Source of the DNA: Trogon surrucura
Taxonomy: Eukaryota > Chordata > Aves > Trogoniformes > Trogonidae
Direction: 5' to 3'
NCBI GenBank assembly: GCA_020746105.1
Contig: CM036632.1
Location: 7,672,001-7,736,000, forward strand
DNA: 64,000 nt
The translations under genes and the position numbers were made by a program. Under the pieces are notes generated by a model. It saw nothing but the letters and a program-made list of their open reading frames with translations. It did no database searches and had not been told where the DNA came from. Numbering within the stretch: the first letter of the stretch is position 1; each line of letters begins with the position of its first letter. Below are positions 39,021-53,042 of this stretch, in pieces.

Positions 39021-42000
39021 GTTTGTGGATGTTTCCCTCAACAGAATAGCATCAAAACAACTGTGGAAAGGGAGTTACAGCATTTTAACCTCTAAAGATT
39101 GCACTTTTATCTTCCATTTTACTGATTAGTTTTGTTTCTCCAACAGCTGTCTTGCTATTTTTGCCATTGGTGTTGTTTGCACAGTTTTCCTTCGAAAACT
39201 CTAGGGGATTGCTGAAAAACTGGCAGAATTAGGACACCAAGATACAGTGAGAGTGCTGCCTGATTATCAGATCATGTTTTTCATACTTCTAGGTTTAAAA
39301 CGGGGTGAAATTCACTTCCACTCTCCCAAAGGAAATCCTCCTTCTGGAAGGTAGCCCACTGGCCTTCCGAAACGCAGAAGATGAGTTCCCACATTGTAAT
39401 TTGTTTTTCTAATAACACCTAGATAAATGCTGTCCATATACCCGGGGTCTGAATAGAAGTGCATTCCACAAGGAGAAGTGGTGATAGAAGGTGTTCAGGC
39501 AAATGCCTCCGCTCAGCAGGTCAGCCCTGTGCAGGGAGTCATTGTCCCTTGGATCCGTCAGTCACTGCCCATCAGAAAGCTCCCCAGACCAGCTTCGTCA
39601 ACATGGGACAGATTGACAAAGATTGAGCTGGTCATCTCAGCTGCCTGCATCCATAAAGGCACTGACATAACTGCTTGCAAATTATTTTAAATTAAGAGTG
39701 GTGGCTTTATATACCAACTTCAACAAGGCTTAAAACAACTACTTCTCTATGTCTTTTGCAATACCTACGTATTTAATAGAAAAATATGCTTGGTTACCCA
39801 AATATTCATGAACGTTAAACCATGTCTAACTTTGTACTTTTCTCCAAAGCATGACTTAAATTATTCTGCTAGTTCTAATAATGCATATGCTTTAATTCAT
39901 ATGCCAAAAAAATCCATCATTTATAACCAGAAGCATTCATAATTGAAATGACTGTCTCTGCTGTTGATGACACCATCAATTATAAGGTTATGTGATGGGG
40001 GAGATTTTCTGCACTGATTAGCAGGCATTTTTCAACATCGCTGTTAAATAAAGTTTTATATAGCTGTGACTTTCAGGAAATAGCTGGGATTTGGTATTCT
40101 GAAATTACCTTACCATGGTATTCTGAGATAATAGCTTTGGAGCACTGCTTAGTAAAGGCTTCACATTTCGTATGATAATCAAATTTCAGTAACATCACAT
40201 TGTGCACAGAAGTAATTAACATTCCAGCAAAAACTGTAAGTGCCAAATTTTGCCCAGAACTACAGCTTGTGCAGCCCAGCTCAGCACTGTGTAGGACATA
40301 CAGTGCATTTGCAAAATGGTCTTACTTTTCAAATTCAGCAAAGCGCTTAAGCATGTATTCTGCTTAACACCTGCTTCCATCCACCTCTACTCAAAAAAAG
40401 GACAAGCCAATAGGGAGAATTCAGGAATCAGCAAGATACCTTCTCCTCTCACATTCTGGATTTTCAAATCTTGGGGTTGCTGTACAGTATATCCAAATTC
40501 AGAAGCTAAAAAATGGTGAGCCAAATCCTTCAAAAGTTTGATCCAAGAATCTCCAGAGTTTTGTTCACCTGTTTATTGTCTATGTACTGTAACACTACTC
40601 TGCAAGTTGTCTCAGAGAATAACAGATGCAGTCAAGCATCTCTCCATGGAGCTGGCAGACCTCGTCTTGTGTGAGCAAGAGCTCATGGTCCCTTTCTGAA
40701 CAGCTCAAGAACATTTCCTGCTGTAACAGCTAACCTGTCACAGCCAGCCTTTAAGTTCTGGTAAGAAGGGGACAGGACTCCTGCCCAAGAGATTCACCCA
40801 GCCTTTTCCTCCTGAAGTTTCCAGTTTAGTACAATTCCTTTTTAAATGTATCCTTTCAGTGAACTGCAGTCAGTGCTATAATTTGGCTCAGATGGAGGCC
40901 ATTACAATTCAAGGAAATACACATGAATTTACCACTAGAATACAATAAAGTTTTTTTTTTCATTCACAGCAACAGATTTGATTGACTTTATACCTGACCA
41001 GAGCAATTTGCCAATAGGATTTGCCATAGCGAATATAATGTGGTTTGTCCATAGATGAGTAATAAGAACTTGCATTTTCTGTCTCTGTTGTTCTATACTA
41101 TATAATGAAGTTTGAAATCACTGGGCTATCTGGACACTGGTATTACTTGGGAGCTTCAGTACAAATGCAGCACTGTATAGGAAGAACAATGCCCACTTCT
41201 TCTTTTCATCCCACTGACCCTTTAAATATTGCAACAGTGGAATCATTTTATTGATGCATCATTTGATTAAACCAGGCTTAGCTCTCAAATGTTCGATGAA
41301 TTTTTATTTGTAAAGAATTAATGCTTTCATATCCAATGCCATTATGTCTCTAGTACCCATTTCCTTATTAATTCAGCTTACTTTTCTAAAGTCCTCAGTC
41401 TAATTATTGTCAGTGCTGTTGGCAGTGTCTAATGAGGGACGAAGGAATGTTTCTGAGTTCCTGAGTCTGGGTGTGTGCCGTGGAGACATGAATTCCACAT
41501 TTGGACAATACCCAAACACACATCGGCCACTTATCACGCTCTAGTTTTCATAGAAAAGAAGCCCGAGCTCACAGCCTGGGCTGGAGCTGTGACAAGTTTT
41601 GGCCATTTCCTGATCTCAGCAAACGGAGGAGTGGGGAGTTACGTCACACCTCACTGGGCACCTATAAACTAGATTGGGTACAGGCATTGTGCACGAGTAA
41701 AACATCTCCAAGAGTCAATTTTAGGTCAGTTAGATTTGGGTTTTTTGAAACCCATATATCCTGGAAATATATATATCCTTGACAAGCACCTCTGCCAGAA
41801 AAATGGAAAGCACTGCTTCATTCAGCACTATCAGTACTAGATTAGTAGATGCGTGAGTAATGACCCAATTCTTGTTTCAGGCTCCTGCAATTTCATAACT
41901 GCAAGGAGTTGTTGCTGTTTATAGTGGGATACTCTGTTTACACAGTGTGATAAGGACTATACAAGAACATGCAGACAGGCTCAAAAACATCTGAGTTAAT

Positions 42001-45000
42001 TTCAAACATATATTTGAAGGCTGCTGCAACTGATGATTATTTATAGCGCTTATAAAGTACAGTCAGGGAGCAGAACCGCACTGGGCTATGCAGTGTAAAC
42101 ACACAGACTAATGTTACCATTCCTGTAACAAGGACCCTCAAGCTACAGCTTGAGAAATCACACAGAGTTTACACCTGGGCCATATTCCTTCAAATTTTGA
42201 GAGCAGAACTGAAAACCTCTCTTGCAAACTTTAGATATGCAGAAGCAAAAATTATCTGATTTATGTAAACAATCCAATTGGCATAAGTATTATGTTTTAC
42301 AGATCTAAGAAATATATGGCTGAATAAACTTTGTAAATTAGCACTTTAAAGGCACTTGAAGTTGAAAATTTACATTGTAAATTGTTAGAATCTCTGAAAA
42401 ACTACCTCAGAGGTTGAAGCCACTTGCCACTAGAATGATAGCTGGTGAAAAATGAATTATGTATTTTTCTGTGATTCATTCAAGTTTGCAAAAATAAAAC
42501 AGGTGTTATTTTGTGTATTTTCTCCATACAGCTTCCTCACTCCACAGTAACTGTTCTAGCATTTTTCTATTTCAGCATTTTACTGGGTGGGGTAGTTATG
42601 AGATGTCTACAGATGTTAGATTAAGCAACATAAATCTAAACCTACTCATAAATATTTCCATATCACTCAAAGAGTTACATTCTTCAAGTGACAGGAGCAT
42701 GATGCATTCATACAGTCACACTAAATTACATTCATACAATTTCTTTCACCTCATATATTCCCAAAGCAAATTACAAGCTGAATGAATATTACACTTCCAC
42801 TATTCACGCGTCATTCAACAATAGGTTAAACACATTATATAACGTGATTTCTATTCCTTGACTGTGACTACGGATATGCCTATTATAAGCAGTCTGGGAA
42901 AACTATCTCAGGCATATACAAGGGCAGAAAATCACACTTATTTAAATTAAAGAAGGCATTCACATCTATGTAGTGGGGTTTTGTTATTCTATTGCACACA
43001 CAAGTCATGTCAGCACTCAAAGAAGAATGACAAGAATATATTATAGAGCAATCACAGAACTTATCATGACCCAAATATATAGCCTTTCAACCTGGGGAGG
43101 TAACTTCAGGTGTTAGAAGAGTTAGGATTGAAAATGGGAAGAATGAAACAAGAGAGGAACATTCCAGTACAGAGTCCTCTAGAAGGCAGCGAGACTCCAG
43201 CAAAGTGAAATGCTCAAGTGCCGGCGTTTAAAACGGCTCTTAGTGGCAACCTGACAGTCTGAAAGGGGTATCTTCTCCTTACTTTTTAATACTTGCCCGG
43301 TTCCTCTCCCTGGCAAGCTGGATGGCAGCTGGAAAGTTACTAACAGGATTTGATTTAAGAAAGCAAAAATGACCAGACAGATGTTTTTGCAATCCCTAAT
43401 GCAGAGCTTGAAAATAAAATGGTTGTTGGAGGCTGGTTGTAAATAGAGTTACATGATCCTTGTGCATTTCATCCTGCGAGCCAGTGCATGTGTTCTGGAT
43501 CTCTAGTGCCTCCAATCTCACTGCAAAAGTGACTCCAAAATTTGCTGAAGTCTGAATGCAGCTCAACAGACTAGAACCATAAATCATTTGACGTTCACGC
43601 TTCAGCCTTAAAATGTCAGAGAACAAAAGGAATCCTCCTGTTGAAGCCTCTTAGAAAACAAAGCACGCTTTTAAAGACTGCATCCTTATGTGATTCACTT
43701 ACAAAAGTTCAAACTAATGGCAACGGTCCACAGGCATTAAGGGAAATAACAGCAATCAATGCTATTTTTAAAGGGAAGAGTGGGGGCGAGGGGTTAACAT
43801 ATGTGGAATTAGCTCTGGGCAAAATGAGAAGCCATTGCATCTAAAATCAAATGCATTCTCTGAAACAGACACCAGGGACCAAATTCCCATGTAGACTCCT
43901 GCAGTCCAAGAGTTTCAGCAGAATTTGGCCTTCCTCTTAACTTAGCTTCATTAGGTCATATCATGCCATCGGTTTTTATGCTGGACGCCGTACTTACTGC
44001 ACATCAGTTGTTGGCACTATGTAGGCAATTTTCCAAACTGGAGGGGGAGAAAAGGGCGGTGTGTGCACAAGGGAGAGGAATTTATTTCCCATGTAGAATA
44101 AAAGTCATTTACTAGAAGAGTTTGAGGGGGGAAAGTGATATTTGTATCCCTTCTACCAGATGTCACCAGTGGCAACAAGAGCCAGTATTAAATATCTATC
44201 CATCAAATTCTTCTTGAAATTTTTCAGCGTCAGCTGGTCAACAACCCATTCAGAAAACTGGGAAAGCTGAAATCTTCCACAGCCGTTCTTGACCAACATT
44301 TCTTCCCCTCACAAGAATTATCCATGTCTGAAACTTTTTTACAGAGGACAGGCATGTAAAATTTGTAAAATGAAAAAAAACTTGTTGTAATATTTTTTTC
44401 TTAGAAGCAAGTGAAATAATACCCCCTCCACAAACAGTGTCTTTTACAACAGTCTTTCACTGCTTTTTCATCAGTTGTCAAATCTGGATGCGCTAGTACA
44501 GTCCCACAGGTACCCTGTTTGCCACTTCTTCTGCCTCACACTATGATTTATTAGCGGTTGGCTTCAGCGCTTGGCTACGTTCGCCTTCCATCTTCGAGGG
44601 AACTGCTTTGGAAAAAAAAAGCCTTGATACTCTCTCTGACATCACGACAGTCTCTGCACTGTCACCTCTTACTGTGCCACCAGCTCAAGCTGTGATGCCA
44701 GTTGCACTGTCACCCCTCGCCAGCCCTTACCCCTGGCCACAATGCTGTCTCGTGCCGTCATCCCCATGACTTGTCCTTCACTGTTCTGCTGCCTCAAGCC
44801 ACAAGTGAGATCCAAGCTGACAGGCTCCTCGCCCTCCTCAGTCTATGACATTCATGAAAGAAAACTGAGATGATCCAATTGTTTCTATGCTACCAAAAAA
44901 AAATTAAAATAACTAGAACAAAAGAACATTTGGAAACAGTGCTGACCAAAAAGTTGGAAAAAAATAATCACTTATCTAAAAGAGTTCAGAAGGCAGGCTG

Positions 45001-45810
45001 TAAAACTGCAAAAACACTCTTCACGTACTGTGCCGTGCAGTGATGCTGCTATCAAAATTTTTCTCTCTCTTCTGAAAGCAAAGATCTTTCACGCAGGGCT
45101 CAGGGGCTTTTGTCTCAGAGACAGCTGGGTAGAGCGCAACCCCATTGCTTCATGCACACACGACTAAACAGGATGTCAGAACCTTGCAGAATTTTCAGAT
45201 TTTCTCTGGAAACATACCAGATGAAACACCCTCCCCCAACCAACTGTTCTGTGGATTGACATAATATTATTTTACCTCCTGTAGCAACAAATTCACTGTG
45301 GGGTGTTTTTTTTTCAAAACAACAACAGACCAGGCATTCTGGGAGATAACACTACTATTATTTTCCCTAAACGGTTAGCCACACAAACAATATCTGAATG
45401 GGATTTTTAAAAAAAATTTTTTGTTTAGTGCTCAAATGATGAAAATTTATCCCACAGCGTCTACAGCTAAGATAACAAGTTATCACATTTAAACATTCAC
45501 TAAAGGCATCTCTCCAGAAGTTAGTTGTGCTTCATTTCATCTGACTCCTTGGATCAAGCATATCAGGCAGCAGCGTTTCTTTCCTGCCCTACATCATATG
45601 GAGAAGTTGGTATTTTCTGCTTAAATCAGAAGAAATTTGACTCTGTCCTTTTCACCTATCTGGTCACTTATCTTGTTTCATTTGCAAATATCATATGTAT
45701 TCTCTTGAGATAAAAATAGTGCAAGATGATTAGTTCGGCAAGTTCATTTGACACCATTCCCCCTTCGTGACGCTGAAATCTAAAATCTGTATATGGTATA
45801 CAACTTAAAG

Positions 45811-45818
45811 TATATATA
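45811..45818 (+). promoter_or_regulatory. OCM: TATA box of OCM
   Basis: TATATATA lies about 25-30 bases before the probable transcription start near 45840-45846, and about 90 bases before a strong splice donor. It is the only TATA-plus-donor combination I found in the 2 kb upstream of the first coding exon. Parvalbumin genes typically have a TATA box and an untranslated first exon. Confidence 0.6.
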
Positions 45819-45839
45819 TGCAAGCTCAGCTCTGCTGAA

Positions 45840-45904
45840 GACACACAGCAAGTACGTTCCTCCAAACCAGATCGCTTCCTTATCCAGTCAAGAAGACCGC
45901 AAAG
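45840..45904 (+). other. OCM: OCM untranslated exon 1 (inferred)
   Basis: The inferred 5' UTR exon starts about 25-30 bases after the TATA box and ends at GACCGCAAAG, followed by the donor GTAAGC. The next acceptor is TTATTTTACAG before 47621, giving an intron of about 1.7 kb. The exon contains no ATG. The exact start is not fixed by sequence alone. Confidence 0.6.
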
Positions 45905-47627
45905 GTAAGCCAATTAGATCCTCTGCTTTCAGAAAAAGAAACACAAAAGCAAAATGCTCCCTAGATGGAAAGCACCTATGCAATTACAATATTTATTCCT
46001 GCATCAGCTTCCAGTATGTCGTATCTTTACAAGGTAACATAGAATAGAATCATCATTCAGATCACAGGACAGAAAAAGACAGGAATGATGCCCCTTTTAA
46101 AAAATGCTGCAATTTTTAGGTTTTCCGTCGACTCTTCCCCATTTTCAATCCTGTCAGCAGTGAGAATTAGGTGAATGGCAGAGCTCCAAATTATCTTGCC
46201 TAGTGCTGAGAGGGGGAAGTACCTTGCACGAGAAGCTACTGGGAGAAAATAATTGCTGGCAAAACAAAATTAACTCATCGGCCGTAGCTGGAGAAGTAGC
46301 CATGGCTATCAGCGTGAATTTATCCCCTGGTCTCCTTACACCTTCTGAGACGTTCCGTAAGGGACTGGAATGCTGGACAATCTCCTCTGCTGTGAAGCCA
46401 CCTGTGCAGAGGCAGCTATTTCATACTTTAGGCAAAGTTTAAACCTGTATGTAGATCTCAAACCAGCATCTAGACTATGCATGGTTACCAGCACTGGTTT
46501 CCTTCTCAGAAATGGTGCTTAGGCAGGAAGAAAGATGTTGTTGAAGATCAGTTAGGGATTCAGGAAAAGATATTTCTGTTCTCTTGTGGCTTTCAAGAAT
46601 AACTTTTCTATGTCTGGTTTCCCTTCCTTGATTAACATGAAGCTGCTTTTCAGTAACGGCCCAAGTTTTAAATTGTGACCTGCACTGGAGTGTGCAGTTC
46701 ACCAAACTGGAAATGCATCGATGTTTGCACTAAAACATTGACTAGAAATTTAGGTCGCGTAGCATTTTCTTAAGCAATCTGTATTATGTTGGCAAAATAT
46801 TGCAGCTGTTGGTGACTGAAAGGGACACGGAATATCTTTTATCAAATGCTGCTGCATCAGAACATAACACCTCCTCTGCTCTGCTAGGAACAAATATTAA
46901 GTCTCAATACCTCTGTTCTAAGCACATCAGTATACTGAAATGCCAAAATCTGGACAAAAATCTAGTTCATTATCCCCTACATGGAATTAAAAAAAATCCA
47001 AAACATAAGAAAACTTTTTAATAAAACTATCATGACTTTTATAGTGCAGCTACATTTATTGTTGGAACTAAACAGAGGAGGAACTTATTGTCCAAATTCA
47101 GGTTTCCTTGAAATGAGTAAAATAATTATTATTTATTCTACATGATTATTTTCATTCTTTGAAAAGATCATTACAGTTATTTATAATAATACTTGATTTT
47201 TTAAATTCCAATTACATTTATTCCAGTTATAGTTCTAAGGGACACACTGAACCTTATCTTTTATGTATGCTGTAAATACATGCTGATTTTAATTAAGTAC
47301 TAATCCGCCTCCAGGCAAACCCACGCAAAAGTCATGAAGTTTTGCAGTGCTAGACACCTTTGATTCACTCTCCCAGGGCAGCACAGGCACCAGGTCTTCC
47401 TGAAGCCCCTCACTCCCGCATGCAGAATTCCTCCCTCATTACCCAGCTTGAAGTGGAAGCACCTGCTGCAGACATCTGTCACAGTACGCGCCGCTTACGA
47501 TTATACGAATGATGTCTCCTCTATCATGTACTGTCACAGCAGCAACTTCAAACAGAGCCATGAAGGAGGTAGAGAAGTCATTTTCATGACTAAGTAGCTC
47601 ACATTTAATTTATTTTACAGTTCAACA

Positions 47628-50325
47628 ATGGCCATGACTGACATCCTTTCTGCTAAAGATATTGAATCGGCCCTCTCCAGCTGCCAGGGTAAGGAATGGT
47701 CTCTCCGCAGCCAGAAGATGCATATCATTTTTATGTCTTAAGATGACATGCCTATCATTTTCCCCTCAGATTCCTTCCCCGTGAGATATCTTTCTAGCTA
47801 CATTACCGTATCGGCCCTTGAATTCAGAAAGTATCACAAGGGGTTACTTAGTGGGTAACATTCCCCAAAACACAGAGCAGCAATTAAAAGGCCACAGTTT
47901 CTGTTAGGGCTGGCTTAACTTTAAACCCTGACAACTTTTAAACATGTTGAAGACTTAGATTTGAATAGCTTCTTCCTTCAAAATGTCAAAAATGCCTCAG
48001 CCTGCAGAATCAAAGTGTCACTTGTGAAGCAATGACCAGTCTCAGTTCTCTTAAGAGTTCGTTGGCAAGATCAAGCCAATTTTCCAAGTGCTCAAAGAGC
48101 TGGTTTGACTGTGAATTACTAACTTTTTTACCAAATTTGACACCAAAGAGAGGACTAAGTGAAAATGAAGTAAGAATTATAGGAGTTGATCTTATGTAAG
48201 CTGCAGTAGCACCCTCTAAATATTATTAATTGCATGTTACACATAAATCCTGGTCTAGCAGAATGTGCCTTGTAGCCAAAAACTGCAAACAGGCTGAAAG
48301 GATACATGACCACAGGCACAGAGTGATTAAAAAGGGAAATGATCCGCTGTATCTTCTTTTTTTGCTTACACCAGGGAACAAGAGAAAGAGGAGCAGGCTG
48401 ATTCTTAAGAAAAGACATGCATATTCCCAAGATTACATACAGTAGTAGCAAATTCAAGGGAAAATATTTAAACAACTTCTGTTTCTTCCAGCTGATGATT
48501 CCTTCAACTACAAGTCTTTCTTCTCCACGGTTGGTTTATCCAGCAAAACTCCTGATCAGATAAAGAAGGTTTTTGGAATCCTTGATCAGGACAAGAGTGG
48601 TTTCATTGAAGAAGATGAGCTTCAGTAAGTATTGGTCAGCTGCTGTATTTCTTTCAGCAATGTAAACCTTTGAACTTGCTTGGTGTCCTAGAAGAAACTT
48701 GCTGTTATTTTATTTTTGTCTTTCCTTGAATCTGTCTGGTTTTGCTCAGATAATAAGAGCAGGAATTACCTTACGGGTTTCTTTGGCATGGGTTTAAGAA
48801 AAACAAATACCAATATGCCAAGGACATTTCAGAGAACAAAACTCAAGCACAGGACTCTCGCCTGCTCTATTTCAGGCTGTTTCTGAAGAATTTCTCTTCA
48901 AATGCCAGAGTCCTCACGTCCGCAGAGACCAAGGCTTTTCTGGCTGCAGGTGACACTGACGGTGATGGCAAAATTGGAGTAGAAGGTAAGACTTCTGGAA
49001 ACTTCATGAAGTCTGTGTTTGAAAATGCATGCATTTAGGGCAGCATTTAAACTGTAGCATGAAGAATACATCCAAGTACTTTGGCCTGGTACTTTCTGCT
49101 GCAAATTTTACACTAGTGAATACTCCTTTATTTTCATAGCTTTATTCTCATTTGGGCATTATTCCCATTTGCAGCAACAGCATATTTAGACTCAGTGTAG
49201 AGCCTGTTCTTCCAATCAATGATAATAACAGCTTTGGGGTTAATTCTGCTGTGTGATCCATAGACTCAGCTTGCCAGAGTTTTAAAACATCCTGAACACT
49301 TATTCGGTTTTTGAATTTCCATTTTGGCAGTGGATGCTCTGCCCTTCTGGCCATATGACACTTTCATTTTTAAACACGCTTCCACCTACATAAACTTATT
49401 TCTTCATCTACCACTATTAAAAATTGGCCAATACTACAGAACGGTTAATTCAGTAAAGTAAAATAAGGCTGGTATTGCTTTGCAAGGCTGGAACTGCTGC
49501 AGTGCAGCACGGAATTGTGTGCTGGAGAATCACCTGCCAAGCGCCAATTTCACTGAGCAGTTCTTCTTTGAGAAACAAAAGGCAATTCCTAAAGAAAACC
49601 TCACAGGGGTGATGTGAACCACCCAGGATATTTCTTTTAGAAATTGCAGCAAAGAAAAATAGGACATTCTGCATCATATATTAGAGATGAAGTCACTGAG
49701 AACAGGGCTGTCTCAGCTGAACTGGGACAGGTGGCAATAACCCTACCAGACACACGTGCTAATCTTAGCCAGAGTTTGGGAGGAGAGAAAGACACACTGT
49801 TGGAGGAATTTGCTTTAGCAGCAGCTTTTGCAGCTTCTGTTTATGAGCCCCAAACTGGGCATTTTATTATGCAGATCTTAGCCCTTAACCATTGAATCTC
49901 CCATTCTGAAATTACATCACTACTGATATTTTTTCTCTGGAGTAAAAATCCCTCATATTGAAAGCTATGGGCCCGACCTAATTCATTCCCTGCTTCCTTG
50001 GCTATTGGCAGAGTTTGTAAGGGGTTAAGGATAGTTTACCTTTAACTCAGGATTTCCCACAAATCTGACTTACAGACGCACTCACTCCTCCTCTCTGCAC
50101 TTACTTACTTTTTTTAAGGAGTGAAAAATCTGTTACGCCCCCAGACTCTCAGTTTAGCAGTAGCTTGTGCAGTGTTATAATAACTTTGGGAGCCCTCCAT
50201 AGCTAGGAGTTTAAGTCATTTTTATTTATCTTTTCTGAAGATGTTAAAAACCACTTTCACCTAGTTTTATCCCCTGCCTTTCTTTTTCTTTCCTGGCAGA
50301 ATTCCAATCTCTGGTGAAGGCGTAA
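47628..50325 (+). CDS. OCM: Parvalbumin, avian thymic hormone / oncomodulin type
   Basis: Small cytosolic EF-hand calcium-binding protein, 109 residues, the normal length for beta-parvalbumins. Coding exons are 47628-47688, 48492-48624, 48876-48985 and 50300-50325, all with GT-AG junctions; the 133- and 110-base internal exons are typical of the family. It starts [20 protein letters not shown]. The AB domain is followed by calcium loop CD at residues 52-63 ([12 protein letters not shown]) and loop EF at 91-102 ([12 protein letters not shown]), both with all ligand positions intact. Residues 76-83 include the RVLTSAET turn. It ends SLVKA-stop. I recall chicken avian thymic hormone as differing at only a few positions. 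The protein buffers calcium, and the chicken form was described from thymus. The start ATG has A at -3 and G at +4; a second ATG follows two codons later. CPV3, the other avian thymic parvalbumin, is more different from this protein. Confidence 0.96.
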
Positions 50326-52902
50326 ACAGCATTAGACCAAAGGCAGCCTTGGACTGACTCTTCCAATTACCTCGTCCAACAAGCACTTCGCACTCAGCAT
50401 GTGTTTGTACATTTTTGTATTGTTTCAGGCATTAGCAATTCCCCATACATCAAGTTCACACCCCGGACTGCTGAGAAATCTTGCGATGTACAGGTGTTTT
50501 GGTTACATGGTATTGTTACATCTCCATTGTAAAGAAGGCACTTTGTGATTTTCAACCACTCATAATGTTGAAATTGTGGCTGGAAGAGGGGAGACAACAA
50601 TTTAAAAAACAAACAAACAAAAACCAAACAAAACTTGGAGGGGAAAAAGCTGCTTTTTAAATTTGTTTTGGTTTTCCATCCTTGTATTTGGCCATGCTGA
50701 CTCGCTACACACAGTTCTGATGATCTTAAACAATATGACTATAACGTCTTTTAAGGCTTAATTGCACTGATTTCACTGAGTTTATTTCTGCTTAATTCTC
50801 TTGAGGAAAAATAATGCTAACAAGATAGCTAAAAATAATTTATGCTAAGTCCCAACCCTAAGAATATGAGAAAAAAAATGAAGGGGAGATGACACATAGC
50901 TCGAAGCATGGAGTAAGTTTGTGGGTAATTTTACAAAATGAAGTATTAGGCTACAGCATGTATTGTCAGAAAGTGTTTATGGCCTAAAATGTAACTCTCC
51001 CTTAAGAAGATTTATCTTTCATGAAATCCAAGGCAGCTGTGAGATAGAGGAGAAGGGTCTAATCCCAACTGACACTGCGTAAGTCACAGTCTCATGACAA
51101 CGTGAGCCACAGGCCCAGAGGTTTTTCTACGAATCATGAACATGTTGCTTATTATCTCTTAGTATGTACCAAACAATAATATTTTGCCAAATTTGTGAAT
51201 TTCTATGCTTCCTACAGATGCAACAACAGCCCTTCTTGCTGTCTGATTACCTTAAAGCTCTGTTACATTGCTAAATAATGGCCATTACTCAATTCTTCCA
51301 TTTATTATGAGAATAATCAGCTATATAATCCATAATATTAGCAATTTTCTTAAGTCTAAAAATTCCTGAGAACTAGTCTTCCCTTTGATAAGTGTCTTAG
51401 AGCATTCAGAGCTAGTTATAGCATTGTCTTGATTAAGGGACAAAGTAAATAATGTTCATGGTTAAATGCAGAGCTCAACAGACTGAGTCGATGTTGTGCA
51501 TTTCGGGCTGAGTGAGTTGGAAATTTCCCCATCAACATCTAGTTGCCTTCTCTCCCATCTACCCTGACATGGTTCCAGCTCACAAGTAGACTGTCATTTT
51601 AATATTCTCTGGAAACTGGATGGTAATTATAACATAATTTGGCAGCTGTTTCGAAGAAGAGCAGAAACAAAGCCTTCTGGAACTTTTACGTAACATTCAG
51701 TGTTGGCATTTCCATGAATTGCAAGATGATTACGTGAGGCAAGTGCAGCTCGCTCATACCCAGGCATGTAAGAGAGCTGTTTGGTAGATTTAAGACAGCT
51801 AATGCACAAGAGGAATTCTAGCAATCAGTCTCACTGAAGCCTTGGCAGAGTTATAATGAATATAAATCCTAATTCCATCCCCACTGCCTTTGATGTTAAA
51901 TCTGGGCTTGAATTATAGCTGCTGTTAATTGCAGCACTGGAATATTTTGCATAATGATGAGACTCTGTTGGTTCCGATTCATTTGCCTATCCGCTTGAAG
52001 AAAAAAAAAGCAGAGCAATCCAGATCTGCAGCAATATACATATGTAATATATGCCTTAGCTCTTCACACCGCTAATGACCAAAATATCATGTCACTAGTT
52101 CGCGAGCAGATGGCACACACAATACCCTAAGTGACAGACCTGATACTGCATTCCTTGCACATCGGAAAGTCTCTTGTGGAATGCAAGAAATGCAGGACTC
52201 CACAGTGGCCCATCCTGTATGTCAGAGATGCTGAGCAACTGCACATCGCTGCCTTCTGTTGCCACAAGGGGGAATTAAGTACTTCTGAGCATCAGGCAAT
52301 TCTTTTCTATGTTGCAGCTTCACATAAAACTTGGAGAATTTTGTTTCTGAGAAAATCTGTTCTTCTTAAACAGTAACTCGTGGCAAGAAGATGAGTTTTA
52401 AATTTTATTAGAACTATCCAGCTATTTCATTAGAAGGAATTACAATAACACTCCAAAAAGGCTCCAACTTAAAAAAAGCCCATAAGCTATTCAGCAAAAC
52501 CGCCGTGTCCCTATTAAGTATTTGGCACTAGGATGCACGTTTTTAGAGCTAACCAAACTAGAAGAGAGTATTTTCCACTGTCTGCAAAAACATGCTGCTG
52601 ACTTCAGAATGTGCAGCCTTTTAGAAGACACTAAACTGGAAAGTAAAAATCACTAAACAGGACTGGGTTTTTAGCTAAACCCAGGACAAAAGGAAACAAA
52701 TTCCAGAAGTGCAAAGTTTTCACAGAAGATTCACTTCAACGAATTTAAATTCAACTAGTGGCAGTGTTCAATTTTCTTAGGGAATAGCACGGGGTCCCCT
52801 CTGAACTCGACAATGTCACTGCGCTCAACAAAATCTTTGATAGCAGGATAGCCATGTGATAAAGAGACAAATGTGATATCAAAATATTACTGCAATTACA
52901 GT
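50326..52902 (+). other. OCM: OCM 3' UTR and downstream flank
   Basis: The 3' UTR follows the TAA at 50323-50325. It includes a CAAA-rich purine stretch near 50608-50635. I found no canonical AATAAA by eye between 50326 and about 52 kb, so the cleavage site cannot be placed. No other gene is seen in this stretch. Confidence 0.5.
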
Positions 52903-53042
52903 ATAGAATCACAGAGTAATTCATGCTGGAAAGGATCTCTGGAGGTTTCTGCTCCAATTGGTCCCTCAGAAGGGCACATTGCTCTAGGCTCAGTTTGACT
53001 GTCTTCAAGGATAGAGGTTCTGTAACATATCAGGGCAATCAG
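52903..53042 (-). mobile_element. Old CR1 LINE 3' fragment
   Basis: ATAGAATCACAGAGTAATTC, then CTGGAAAGGATCTCTGGAGG, and further on TTCAAGGATAGAGGTTCTGT, match the reverse complement of a CR1 3' end. It is diverged and therefore older than the copies at 613 and 57704. Confidence 0.75.

Larger units (their letters stand above)
34877..45810. other. Intergenic DNA upstream of OCM
   Basis: No recognised gene apart from a candidate exon at 38842-39020. A palindromic ancient-repeat core lies at 35666-35703. The block 39840-40120 is AT-rich with several homeodomain-like motifs and resembles conserved non-coding DNA in style, but conservation cannot be judged from one sequence. A poly-A run lies near 38787-38801 and a poly-T run near 40951-40961. 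Confidence 0.5.
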
